From Planctomycetaceae bacterium (lineage in GTDB: Bacteria > Planctomycetota > Planctomycetia > Pirellulales > Thermoguttaceae), in contig JAAYAY010000130.1 of assembly GCA_012719125.1 (NCBI GenBank), positions 1 through 37,073 on the forward strand: a DNA stretch of 37,073 nucleotides, written 5' to 3'. Positions 16,914 through 24,201 of this stretch are shown one piece after another (within the stretch, counting starts at the first letter, position 1; every line of letters starts with the position of its first letter). Under the pieces are notes generated by a model, which was given only the letters and a program-made list of their open reading frames with translations, was not told the DNA's origin and made no database searches. A program made the position numbers and the translations under genes.

Positions 16914-17336
16914 CGTCAACCAGGTGGCCGCTTGGGTTACCTCGCACATCCACGGAACGGCACTCCACGACGATCGAGATGGAGAGTCCGTCCAGTCACC
17001 GGATTCAACCTTGAGAGTCTTGCCTTGCCTCCTTCTCCGACGCTATTCTGAAGCAAACCGCTTTGGACAGGGCCACTCGTGGATTGCCACGAAACTGAAG
17101 ACGTGGCGACAGAATCGTTTAACGCCCAGCCGTAGGCGCCGGCGGCTTGGCCTGACCGTCCGTACTCCAGCCGGCGCCTGCGGCTGGGCGTTAAACGAGC
17201 ATACTGCAATGACTTTGGTTCGTTGGCGCTGTCCAGTATTGCTGCGATTTCCGCCAAGCGTTGGGCAAGCCCAACGGCTATCGGCGTCTTTCTCAGTCGT
17301 CCCCGCTCGCCAATCCCCGCCTGGAGCAGATTCACC
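16914..17336. other. 423-base gap between two plus-strand genes
   Basis: The gap holds the long palindrome at 17116-17197 and a second, smaller hairpin, CGTTGGG/CCCAACG at 17259-17276 with a 4-base loop. The rest shows no coding character. A minus-strand frame across 16937-17338 runs straight through the palindrome and is not credible. A promoter for the beta-helix gene should be here but none is convincing. Confidence 0.55.
17116..17197. repeat. Long near-perfect palindrome, 28-bp arms
   Basis: The left arm 17116-17143 begins CGTTTAACGCCCAGCCG. The right arm 17170-17197 is its reverse complement with one mismatch, around a 26-base loop. The sequence is unrelated to the palindrome at 7161-7240, so at least two families exist. 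Confidence 0.85.
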
Positions 17337-20006
17337 ATGTTTCGCTCGATGCTCGCTCTTTCCCTTCTGCTCGTTGTCTCAACGACTTTGGCCGCCGATT
17401 TCTACGTCGCACCCGCCGGCAGCGACGGCAACCCGGGCACACAAGCCGCACCGTTTGCCACGTTGGAGCAAGCTCGCGACGCCGTCCGAGCCCTCAAGGC
17501 CACGGGCAAGTTGAGCGGCCCCGTTCGCGTGGTCGTGGCCGACGGCCGTTATGCCCTGGCCGAGCCGTTCGTTCTCCAGCCGCAGGACAGCGGCACGGCC
17601 GAGGCGCCGATCTCCTATGAGGCCGAACCGGGCGCAACGCCCGTCTTCTGCGGCGGTCGTACCGTCGAGGGATGGAAAGAAGGGCCCGACGGCGTCTGGA
17701 CCACGAAGATCCCCGAGGTGGCCGCCGGTGACTGGTACTTCGAGCAACTCTTCGTCAACGGCCGCCGTGCCACCCGGGCGCGCACGCCCAACGAGTTCTA
17801 CTTCTACATCCAGGACGTCTACGAAGAGGTGATCGAGGCCGGCTCGCCCAGGCAGCACAAGCAGGCCCGGCAAACCGTCGTCATGCGGCCGGACGACTTC
17901 CGCGTTCTCGCCGACCTCTCACCCGAGGCGTTGCGCGACGTCAATTTCATGGTCTACCACAAATGGGACAACACCCGCCGGTTCATCGACGCCCTCGACC
18001 CGCAGCAACAGGCTCTGATCACCAGCGGCCGGGGAATGAAGTCGTGGAACGCCTGGACTCGTAACACCCGTTATCACCTGGAGAACTTCCTCGTCGCGCT
18101 CGACGCGCCCGGCGAGTGGTTTCTCGGTCGCGACGGCACGCTCCATTACCGCCCGCTGCCGGGTGAGGACATGACCAAGGCCGAGGTCGTCGCCCCGGTC
18201 GTCGATCGGTTCCTGCTGATTCAAGGCGATCCGGCCGCCGGCAAGTTCGTCGACCATGTCCGCTTCAAGGGACTGGCTTTCCGCCATGCCCAGTGGATCA
18301 CCCCGCCCGGCGGATTCGAGGCCGCCCAGGCCGCCTCGCCGATCGAGGCCGTCGTCATGGCCGACGGGGCGAGGAACGTGACCATCCAAGACTGCGAGTT
18401 CGGCCACGTGGGCACCTACGTCGTCTGGTTCCGCAAGGGTTGCCGAAACTGCACGCTTGCACGCTGTTATCTCCACGACTCCGGCGCCGGCGGCGTGCGG
18501 ATCGGCGAAGGAGACATTTCCGCCACCGAACCCGAGTACACCAGCCACATCACCGTCGACAACAACATCATCCGCGGCGGCGGGCGGATCTTCCCCTGCG
18601 CCGTCGGCGTGTGGATCGGGCACAGTCCCGACAACGCAGTGACCCACAACGAGATCGCCGACCACTACTACACGGGCATCTCGGCCGGTTGGCGCTGGGG
18701 CTACAGCAACAGCCTGGCCAAGCGGAATCGCATCGCTTTCAACCACGTGCACCACATCGGCTGGGGCGTTCTCAGCGACATGGGCGGCATCTACACGCTC
18801 GGCCCCTCGGAAGGCACGCAAGTGGTGAATAACGTGTTCCACGACGTCTATGCCTACACCTACGGCGGCTGGGGTCTCTATACCGACGAGGGCAGCTCGA
18901 ACATCCTCTTCGAAAACAACCTCGTCTACCGCGTCAAATCCGGCGGGTTCCACCAGCACTACGGGCGGGAGAACATCGTCCGTAATAACATCCTCGCCTT
19001 CAGCAAGGAACAGCAACTCCAGGCCACTCGGGTGGAAGACCATCTGTCGTTCACCTTCGAGAACAACATCGTCTACTGGGACACCGGCACGCTCCTCTCC
19101 AGCCGCTGGAACCAGGTACGCAGCATCACCCGCAACAACTGCTACTGGCAGGCGGCGGGCGAACCCTTCGATTTTGCCGGTAAGACTCTGGCCGAGTGGC
19201 AGGCGGCCGGGCATGACGACGGCTCGATCGTCGCCGACCCCAAATTCAAGAATCCGGCTGCACTCGATTTCCACCTGGCCGATGATTCACCGGCCTTGAA
19301 GCTCGGCTTCAAGCCCTTCGACTATACCAAGGCGGGCGTGTATGGCGACCCGGCGTGGATCGCCAAGGCCAACTCGGCCACTTTCCCACCCTTGAAGATC
19401 GCCCCCGAGCCGCCGCCGCTGGTGATCCGCGACGACTTCGAGCGCTATAAGGCCGGTGAGGCCCCGTCGGGCGGCGAACTGCACGTGGAAGGGAAGGGCG
19501 ACGCGATCGTGGTCACCGACGAAACGGCCGCCAGCGGCAAGCAGTGCGTCAAGATCGTCGACGCCGAGGGCCTGCGAGCGGCCTACAATCCCCACTATGT
19601 CTTCCGCGGCATGAACTACGCCGAAGGCCGGGTCTACAACTCCTTCGACCTCCGCACCGAACCGGGCGTCTACCTCAATTTCGAGTGGCGCGACTACACG
19701 ACAAAACCGCCTTACATCATCGGCCCCCGCTTCATTATCCGCGACGGCAAGCTCGAACTGCCCGGCGGGATCAAGGAAGACCTTCCTTCGGGCGAGTGGC
19801 ACAAGTTCGAGATCATCGCCGACCTGTCCGAAACCGCCGGCAGTCGCTGGACTCTCCGGGTCACGTCGTCTACGGGCGACCCTCGCGTCTGGCGCGATCT
19901 GCCGTTTGCCAACCCCGAATGTTTCAAGGTGAACTGGATCGGCCTGATGAGCAACGCAACGAAGAAGACGGTGTTCTATCTGGATGGGTTTACGGCCAGT
20001 CCGTAG
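17337..20006 (+). CDS. Secreted right-handed beta-helix protein, probable polysaccharide-active enzyme
   Basis: An 889-residue protein with a Sec signal ([21 protein letters not shown]). Next comes the opening [19 protein letters not shown] (about 20-40), the DUF1565-like motif of secreted beta-helix proteins. A mixed region reaches about 300. The parallel beta-helix core runs from about 340 to 640, with runs such as [19 protein letters not shown] and [13 protein letters not shown]. The stretch [20 protein letters not shown] then [13 protein letters not shown] resembles GH120/GH141-type glycosidases. From about 700 a jelly-roll-like C-terminal domain begins ([15 protein letters not shown]), probably carbohydrate binding. 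ATG at 17337 has GGAG 11 bases upstream and starts the signal peptide; the longer frame adds residues before it. It may cleave a plant or algal polysaccharide, but the glycosidase family is inferred. Confidence 0.85.
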   Translation: MFRSMLALSLLLVVSTTLAADFYVAPAGSDGNPGTQAAPFATLEQARDAVRALKATGKLSGPVRVVVADGRYALAEPFVLQPQDSGTAEAPISYEAEPGATPVFCGGRTVEGWKEGPDGVWTTKIPEVAAGDWYFEQLFVNGRRATRARTPNEFYFYIQDVYEEVIEAGSPRQHKQARQTVVMRPDDFRVLADLSPEALRDVNFMVYHKWDNTRRFIDALDPQQQALITSGRGMKSWNAWTRNTRYHLENFLVALDAPGEWFLGRDGTLHYRPLPGEDMTKAEVVAPVVDRFLLIQGDPAAGKFVDHVRFKGLAFRHAQWITPPGGFEAAQAASPIEAVVMADGARNVTIQDCEFGHVGTYVVWFRKGCRNCTLARCYLHDSGAGGVRIGEGDISATEPEYTSHITVDNNIIRGGGRIFPCAVGVWIGHSPDNAVTHNEIADHYYTGISAGWRWGYSNSLAKRNRIAFNHVHHIGWGVLSDMGGIYTLGPSEGTQVVNNVFHDVYAYTYGGWGLYTDEGSSNILFENNLVYRVKSGGFHQHYGRENIVRNNILAFSKEQQLQATRVEDHLSFTFENNIVYWDTGTLLSSRWNQVRSITRNNCYWQAAGEPFDFAGKTLAEWQAAGHDDGSIVADPKFKNPAALDFHLADDSPALKLGFKPFDYTKAGVYGDPAWIAKANSATFPPLKIAPEPPPLVIRDDFERYKAGEAPSGGELHVEGKGDAIVVTDETAASGKQCVKIVDAEGLRAAYNPHYVFRGMNYAEGRVYNSFDLRTEPGVYLNFEWRDYTTKPPYIIGPRFIIRDGKLELPGGIKEDLPSGEWHKFEIIADLSETAGSRWTLRVTSSTGDPRVWRDLPFANPECFKVNWIGLMSNATKKTVFYLDGFTASP

Positions 20007-20055
20007 GCGATACCACTGCTTCGTTCTTCCGGAACGCTATGGAGGCACACAGGAG

Positions 20056-20520
20056 ATGAACCTCGAATACGACAGCATCTGGCCCTGCCACTGTTCGATT
20101 CGCTTGAATTGCGGCAGAGAGATCATCCTGGAGGTACTTCATCAGGAACTTACTTATCGCGGGCTTATGCTAGGGAGTCCGACATCAGAAACAAACGACA
20201 TGACTATCAAACGCTTTGTCACAATCGCCGCAAACTTGTGTCACATTCTTGACCAATCTGTTGTTGTAATTGAACCTCCACGTCGATCGTATCTGCGAGA
20301 GCCGGGCGATATGGATTCACATCGGCGACGTGGGTGGGTTTCTGAATGGCTACCCATGGTTGCCTGCATCGGGCAGTTTGGTACGTGTGAGGGCAAGCTG
20401 GAATCCTTCGTGGTGATCATCTGGTTTCAGGATGAGTTTGCGCCCCCCATCTCCGATCTCTCTCTGGAACAGATCAAGTCCATCGACTGGGATGAGAACA
20501 CGGTTGTATACGAGCCGTAG
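20056..20520 (+). CDS. Hypothetical protein with atypical base composition
   Basis: A 154-residue soluble protein starting MNLEYDSIWPCHCSIRLNCG and ending LEQIKSIDWDENTVVYEP. I do not recognise a family. It has no signal peptide or membrane segment and carries five cysteines. The ATG has GGAGG ten bases upstream and AGGAG abutting it. Codon use is clearly less GC-rich than in the genes on both sides (third positions often A or T), which suggests recent acquisition or weak selection. Size, acidic end and isolation resemble small immunity or antitoxin proteins, but that is only an impression. It follows the beta-helix gene by 49 bases on the same strand. Confidence 0.65.
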   Translation: MNLEYDSIWPCHCSIRLNCGREIILEVLHQELTYRGLMLGSPTSETNDMTIKRFVTIAANLCHILDQSVVVIEPPRRSYLREPGDMDSHRRRGWVSEWLPMVACIGQFGTCEGKLESFVVIIWFQDEFAPPISDLSLEQIKSIDWDENTVVYEP

Positions 20521-20543
20521 GTATGTGGGTTTATCAGCTTGCC

Positions 20544-20549
20544 TATAAT
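20544..20549 (+). promoter_or_regulatory. Consensus -10 box upstream of the flavodoxin gene
   Basis: A perfect TATAAT lies 76 bases before the ATG at 20625. No good -35 is found at 16-18 bases, so if it is a promoter it is activator-dependent or weak. Confidence 0.3.
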
Positions 20550-20624
20550 GAGGCCCGGCGGAGAAGTGCCGATTCTCCCTTGGAGCCCCGCCCAAAAAGC
20601 CCGATCAACCTCAGGAGTAATCCC

Positions 20625-21257
20625 ATGAGACGCCACCACAAAAGAATCTGGATCTCAGCACTGACAGCCCTGCTCCTCGTCACGCCCTCCTATGTGGCGG
20701 CGGCAGAGAAGAACGACGTCCAGCAGCCACCCGCAGTGCGGGTCCTGGTGGCCTACTACTCGCTGCGGGGGAATACGGAACAGTTCGCCCAAGGCGTCGC
20801 GGAAGGTGCGAGACAGGTGCCGGGCGCGGCTGTGACGATCAAGAAGGTGGAAGAAGTCACCAAGGAAGATCTCGAGGCGGCCGACGCGATCGCCCTGGGA
20901 GCGGCTACCTACTTCGCCAATATCCCCGGCAAGATGAAGGTCGTGATCGACGACTGGAACTGGAAGTGGAAGGTCGACTTCACCGACAAGGTGGGCGGCG
21001 CCTTCAGCACGGGCGGAGGCCAGACCGCCGGCAAGGAGTTCGTCGTCGTCTCCCTGCTCCTGTTCATGATCAACAATCGCATGATTGTGGCGGGACCGCT
21101 CTATCAGGATGCCGAAGGCGAAGATATCTGGGGTGAGCCCGGCGCTTCGGCCATGACCGGTCCCCTGGACCCGGGCGTCAGCGAGAAGGAACTGGAGGGC
21201 GCCCGTTTACTGGGACATCGCCTGGCGACGGTGGCGAAGAAGCTTCGGGCCAAGTAG
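20625..21257 (+). CDS. Flavodoxin-like protein with export signal
   Basis: A 210-residue protein. The first ~27 residues (MRRHHKRIWISALTALLLVT then YVAAAE) form a Sec-type signal. The mature part starts with VLVAYYSLRGNTEQFAQGVA, where SLRGNTEQ is the FMN phosphate-binding loop (T/SxxGNTxx) of flavodoxins and WrbA/NAD(P)H:quinone oxidoreductases. LGAATYFANIPGKMKVVID and GGAFSTGGGQ match the later FMN-isoalloxazine loops of WrbA-like proteins. It probably carries FMN and reduces quinones or another acceptor. The ATG has AGGAG seven bases upstream. Export of an FMN flavodoxin is unusual, because the cofactor must be inserted outside or the protein moved folded. There is no twin-arginine motif followed by the FLK consensus, although it starts MRRHHKR. 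The family is firm, the location inferred. Confidence 0.85.
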   Translation: MRRHHKRIWISALTALLLVTPSYVAAAEKNDVQQPPAVRVLVAYYSLRGNTEQFAQGVAEGARQVPGAAVTIKKVEEVTKEDLEAADAIALGAATYFANIPGKMKVVIDDWNWKWKVDFTDKVGGAFSTGGGQTAGKEFVVVSLLLFMINNRMIVAGPLYQDAEGEDIWGEPGASAMTGPLDPGVSEKELEGARLLGHRLATVAKKLRAK

Positions 21258-21295
21258 CGACTTGCTCGCCCACGCGGTCGGAAACACCACCGGCC

Positions 21296-22078
21296 TTACC
21301 GCCCCAACAGACGATCCACGGCCGCCGCGATATCCGGCTCGCGCATCAACGTCTCCCCCACAAGCATCGCAGCTACGCCGGCAGCCTGGAGACGTTCGGC
21401 ATCGGCTCGAGTCCGGATGCCGCTCTCGCCGACCACGGCGCGATCGGCGGCAATCTGCTCTCGCAGCCGCAACGTGTGGTCGATATCGACCTCAAAGGTG
21501 TGAAGATTGCGATTGTTCACGCCGATCAGTCGGGCGCCGGCGTCCACCACACGCGACAGATTGGCCGGATCGTAGAGTTCCACCAACGGAGTCATTCCCA
21601 GCGAGACGATCCGGTCGTGGAGCGACCCGAGCTGCTCGTCGGCAAGGCATTCGGCGATCAGCAGAACGGCGTCGGCCCCGGCAACCCGCGCTTCGACCAC
21701 CTGATAGGGATCGATGATGAAGTCTTTCCGCAGAACGGGGATTCCAACGGCCGCTCGAATCGCCTTGAGGTACTCGAGACTGCCCTGGAAATACTGCTCG
21801 TCCGTCAGAACGCTGATGCAAGCGGCCCCGTGCCGCTCGTAGGTCGTGGCGATTTCGACCGGATGGAAATCCTCGCGAATAACGCCCTTCGACGGGCTCG
21901 CCTTCTTCACCTCGGCGATCAGGCTGATCTCCGGCGGCTCCGTCAGCGCGGCAAAAAAGTCTCGCACGGGCGGCGCAGCATCCAGGCGTGCCTCGAGATC
22001 GGCAAGCGGCACGCTCGCCTTCGCCCGGGCAACTTCTTCACGTTTCGTGGCGACGATCTTATCGAGAATGGTGGGCAT
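21296..22078 (-). CDS. trpC: Indole-3-glycerol phosphate synthase (TrpC)
   Basis: A 260-residue cytoplasmic TIM-barrel enzyme that converts 1-(2-carboxyphenylamino)-1-deoxyribulose 5-phosphate to indole-3-glycerol phosphate in tryptophan synthesis. It shows the family run EVKKASPSKGVI (about 53-65), then the ISVLTDEQYFQGSLEYL strand, VLRKDFIIDPYQV, IGVNNRNLHTFEVD and VVGESGIRTRAD, which include the catalytic lysines and glutamates. The length is standard. The start at 22078 lies only 3 bases after the purH stop, so the two are translated from one message. No other trp gene is in the window, so the pathway genes are scattered. Confidence 0.96.
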   Translation of the reverse strand: MPTILDKIVATKREEVARAKASVPLADLEARLDAAPPVRDFFAALTEPPEISLIAEVKKASPSKGVIREDFHPVEIATTYERHGAACISVLTDEQYFQGSLEYLKAIRAAVGIPVLRKDFIIDPYQVVEARVAGADAVLLIAECLADEQLGSLHDRIVSLGMTPLVELYDPANLSRVVDAGARLIGVNNRNLHTFEVDIDHTLRLREQIAADRAVVGESGIRTRADAERLQAAGVAAMLVGETLMREPDIAAAVDRLLGR

Positions 22079-22081
22079 GGA

Positions 22082-23650
22082 TCAGTGCTTGAAGTGCCGC
22101 CGGCCGGTGAAGATCATCGGAACGCCCAGCTTGTTGCAGGCCTCGATCACTTCCGGGTCGCGTTTCGAACCGCCGGGCTGGATGACGGCGGTGATCCCGG
22201 CCTGGGCACAACGCTCGATCGAGTCGGGGAAGGGGAAGAACGCGTCGGAGGAGAGCACGGCCCCCTTCACGCGATCGCCCGCCTTGCTTATGGCGATTTC
22301 GACCGAGTCGACGCGGCTCATCTGGCCGGCGCCGGCGCCGAGGAGCATGCGGTCCTTGCAGACGGCGATGGCGTTCGACTTGACGAAGCGAACGATGTCC
22401 CAGGCAAAACGCAGGTCGGCCATCTGGGCCTCGGCCGGCTGCGTCTCGGTGACAACGGTCCAGTCGGCCTCCGGGTCGGCAGCGACGTCGGCCTCCTGCA
22501 TGAGCACGCCCCCTTCGATACAGCGGAACACCCAACGCTCGGGCGACGCACCCAGATTCCCCACCTTCATCAGCCGCACATTCGCCTTCCATTTGGGCTT
22601 GGTCTTGAGGATCTCCAGGGCCTCATCGGTGAAATCGGGAGCCACGACGGCCTCGACGAACAGCCCCGGCTTGGCCAGCACCTCGGCCGTGTCGGCGTCG
22701 ACCACGCGATTCAACCCGATCACCGAGCCGTAAGCACTGAGCGGGTCGCCTTCCATGCCTTTCGCGAGCGCTTCGGCCAACGTATCGCCCACCGCGGCGC
22801 CGCAAGGGTTGTTGTGCTTCATGACCGAAGCAGCCGGCTCGGAGAAGCCACGGACGATTCCCAGGGCGCTGTCCAGGTCGAGCAGGTTGTTGTACGAAAG
22901 CTCCTTGCCGTTGAGCTGGATGGCCGAAACCAGGTTGGCCGCCGGCGATTCGGCCTTGGCATACAGGGCGGCCTGCTGGTGCGGGTTCTCGCCGTAGCGG
23001 AGCACCGCCTTTCGCGAAAGCCCGATCGACAGGTGCCCAGGGAAGGAGCCTTCGGTCCTCAATCCGGCGAAGTAGGCGGCGATCGCCGTGTCGTACTTGG
23101 CCGTGTGGTCGAAGGCCTCACCGGCCAGCCTCTTCCGCAGTTCGAGCGTCGTGCAACCGTCGGCGGCAATCTGCTGGAGAATCTCCGAATACTGGCCCGG
23201 GTTGGTGGCGATCGTCGTGAAAGCGTGGTTCTTGGCCGCGGCCCGCACCATGGTAGGGCCGCCGATGTCGATGTTCTCGATCGCCTCTTCCTCGGTGACT
23301 CCCTCCCGGGCGACGGTCTGCTGGAACGGGTAGAGGTTGACCACAACCAGTTCGAAGGTCTTGATCCCGTGCTCGCCGAGCGCCTGCATGTCGCTCGGGT
23401 TATCGTGGCGGCAGAGGATCCCCCCGTGGACCAGGGGGTGAAGCGTCTTGAGCCGCCCGTCCATCATCTCCGGGAATCCGGTATAGGCGGCCACGTCAAC
23501 GACCGGTATCCCCTCACTCTCCAGGTGGGCTCGGGTCCCGCCCGTGCTGTAGATCTCCACCCCCGCCTGAACGAGCCCCCGGACGAATCCGGCCAGGCCC
23601 AGCTTGTCGCTAACACTAATCAAGGCACGTTTGACGGGGGGAGACGACAT
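22082..23650 (-). CDS. purH: Bifunctional AICAR transformylase / IMP cyclohydrolase (PurH)
   Basis: A 522-residue bifunctional enzyme that performs the last two steps of IMP synthesis: formyl transfer to AICAR and ring closure. The N-terminal MGS-like cyclohydrolase domain starts RALISVSDKLGLAGF and shows YSTGGT, VVVNLYPFQ and NIDIGGPTMVRAAAKNH. The transformylase domain follows with RYGENPHQQAALY, the catalytic KHNNPCGAA, and the C-terminal PGGSKRDPEVIEACN. The protein ends GRRHFKH. Length matches known PurH (about 510-530). The ATG at 23648-23650 is chosen from the conserved start and the AGGTG eight bases upstream; the open frame continues far upstream without meaning. It is followed by trpC after 3 bases. 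Confidence 0.97.
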   Translation of the reverse strand: MSSPPVKRALISVSDKLGLAGFVRGLVQAGVEIYSTGGTRAHLESEGIPVVDVAAYTGFPEMMDGRLKTLHPLVHGGILCRHDNPSDMQALGEHGIKTFELVVVNLYPFQQTVAREGVTEEEAIENIDIGGPTMVRAAAKNHAFTTIATNPGQYSEILQQIAADGCTTLELRKRLAGEAFDHTAKYDTAIAAYFAGLRTEGSFPGHLSIGLSRKAVLRYGENPHQQAALYAKAESPAANLVSAIQLNGKELSYNNLLDLDSALGIVRGFSEPAASVMKHNNPCGAAVGDTLAEALAKGMEGDPLSAYGSVIGLNRVVDADTAEVLAKPGLFVEAVVAPDFTDEALEILKTKPKWKANVRLMKVGNLGASPERWVFRCIEGGVLMQEADVAADPEADWTVVTETQPAEAQMADLRFAWDIVRFVKSNAIAVCKDRMLLGAGAGQMSRVDSVEIAISKAGDRVKGAVLSSDAFFPFPDSIERCAQAGITAVIQPGGSKRDPEVIEACNKLGVPMIFTGRRHFKH

Positions 23651-23819
23651 TTCGGGGCACCTTTTCAGCAAGAGTCGCAACAGAAAGCCAGACAGCGGGC
23701 GACCGGCAAGAACGCGAGAACCCGGCCGCCAGCAAACCCTTAGGTTTACGGCTGGATCGCGATTGGTCAAGGACCCCGATGGCAGAAACGGGGGGGCTGC
23801 GAATTGCCGGGCGATTCGG

Positions 23820-24143
23820 TCACAACCAGTAAGAGCGTTCCTCCTGCTCTTCTCTCCACGCATCCGAATCGGCACGCAAGGCCGCGAATCCCTCATTTGC
23901 CTGCTGCAGGAGGTGCTCTCGACGAAGACCTTCGATCGTCTGAGCTTCTGAACCTTCGGAAGTCCCCTCGTGGACGAGCACATCTCCTTTCCAGGTGAGC
24001 CCGCCCGCAAGGTGTAACGGACTGATGACGAGTTGACCATCAAGGACTTCCAAGACGAGTTCATCCCCCGGCTTGATTCCGAGCTGCGTCTGCACAGACG
24101 TCGGCAATTCGATCCGTCCTGCGTCATCGAGGAAGAGCCGCAT
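23820..24143 (-). CDS. AbrB/MazE/SpoVT-type DNA-binding protein
   Basis: A 107-residue protein. Residues 1-45 form a swapped-hairpin AbrB domain: MRLFLDDAGRIELPTSVQTQ then LGIKPGDELVLEVLDGQLVISP, the RITIP...LGI.PGD.v motif order of MazE, VapB and AbrB proteins. The rest is acidic and ends with EERSYWL, similar to the tails of antitoxins. AbrB-type antitoxins bind their own promoter and neutralise a toxin, but no PIN-domain, MazF or other toxin gene flanks it; the neighbours are the FAD oxidoreductase 58 bases upstream and purH 169 bases downstream. It may be an orphan regulator. The ATG at 24141-24143 is favoured; a GTG at 24179 is possible. Confidence 0.72.
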   Translation of the reverse strand: MRLFLDDAGRIELPTSVQTQLGIKPGDELVLEVLDGQLVISPLHLAGGLTWKGDVLVHEGTSEGSEAQTIEGLRREHLLQQANEGFAALRADSDAWREEQEERSYWL

Positions 24144-24201
24144 GTCATCCCCGTCAAAATAGATAGTAGTGTTCGCCACGTGTATCCGAGAACCGCTTTC
24201 C

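Noticed and set aside
16937-17338. 133-codon minus-strand frame in the gap before the beta-helix gene
   Set aside because: It runs through both arms of the palindrome at 17116-17197 and shows no protein motif.
17919-19274. 451-codon minus-strand frame
   Set aside because: It is antisense to the beta-helix gene and has no recognisable domain.
21476-23743. 755-codon plus-strand frame
   Set aside because: It is antisense across trpC and purH, both certain genes; open only because of high GC at third positions.
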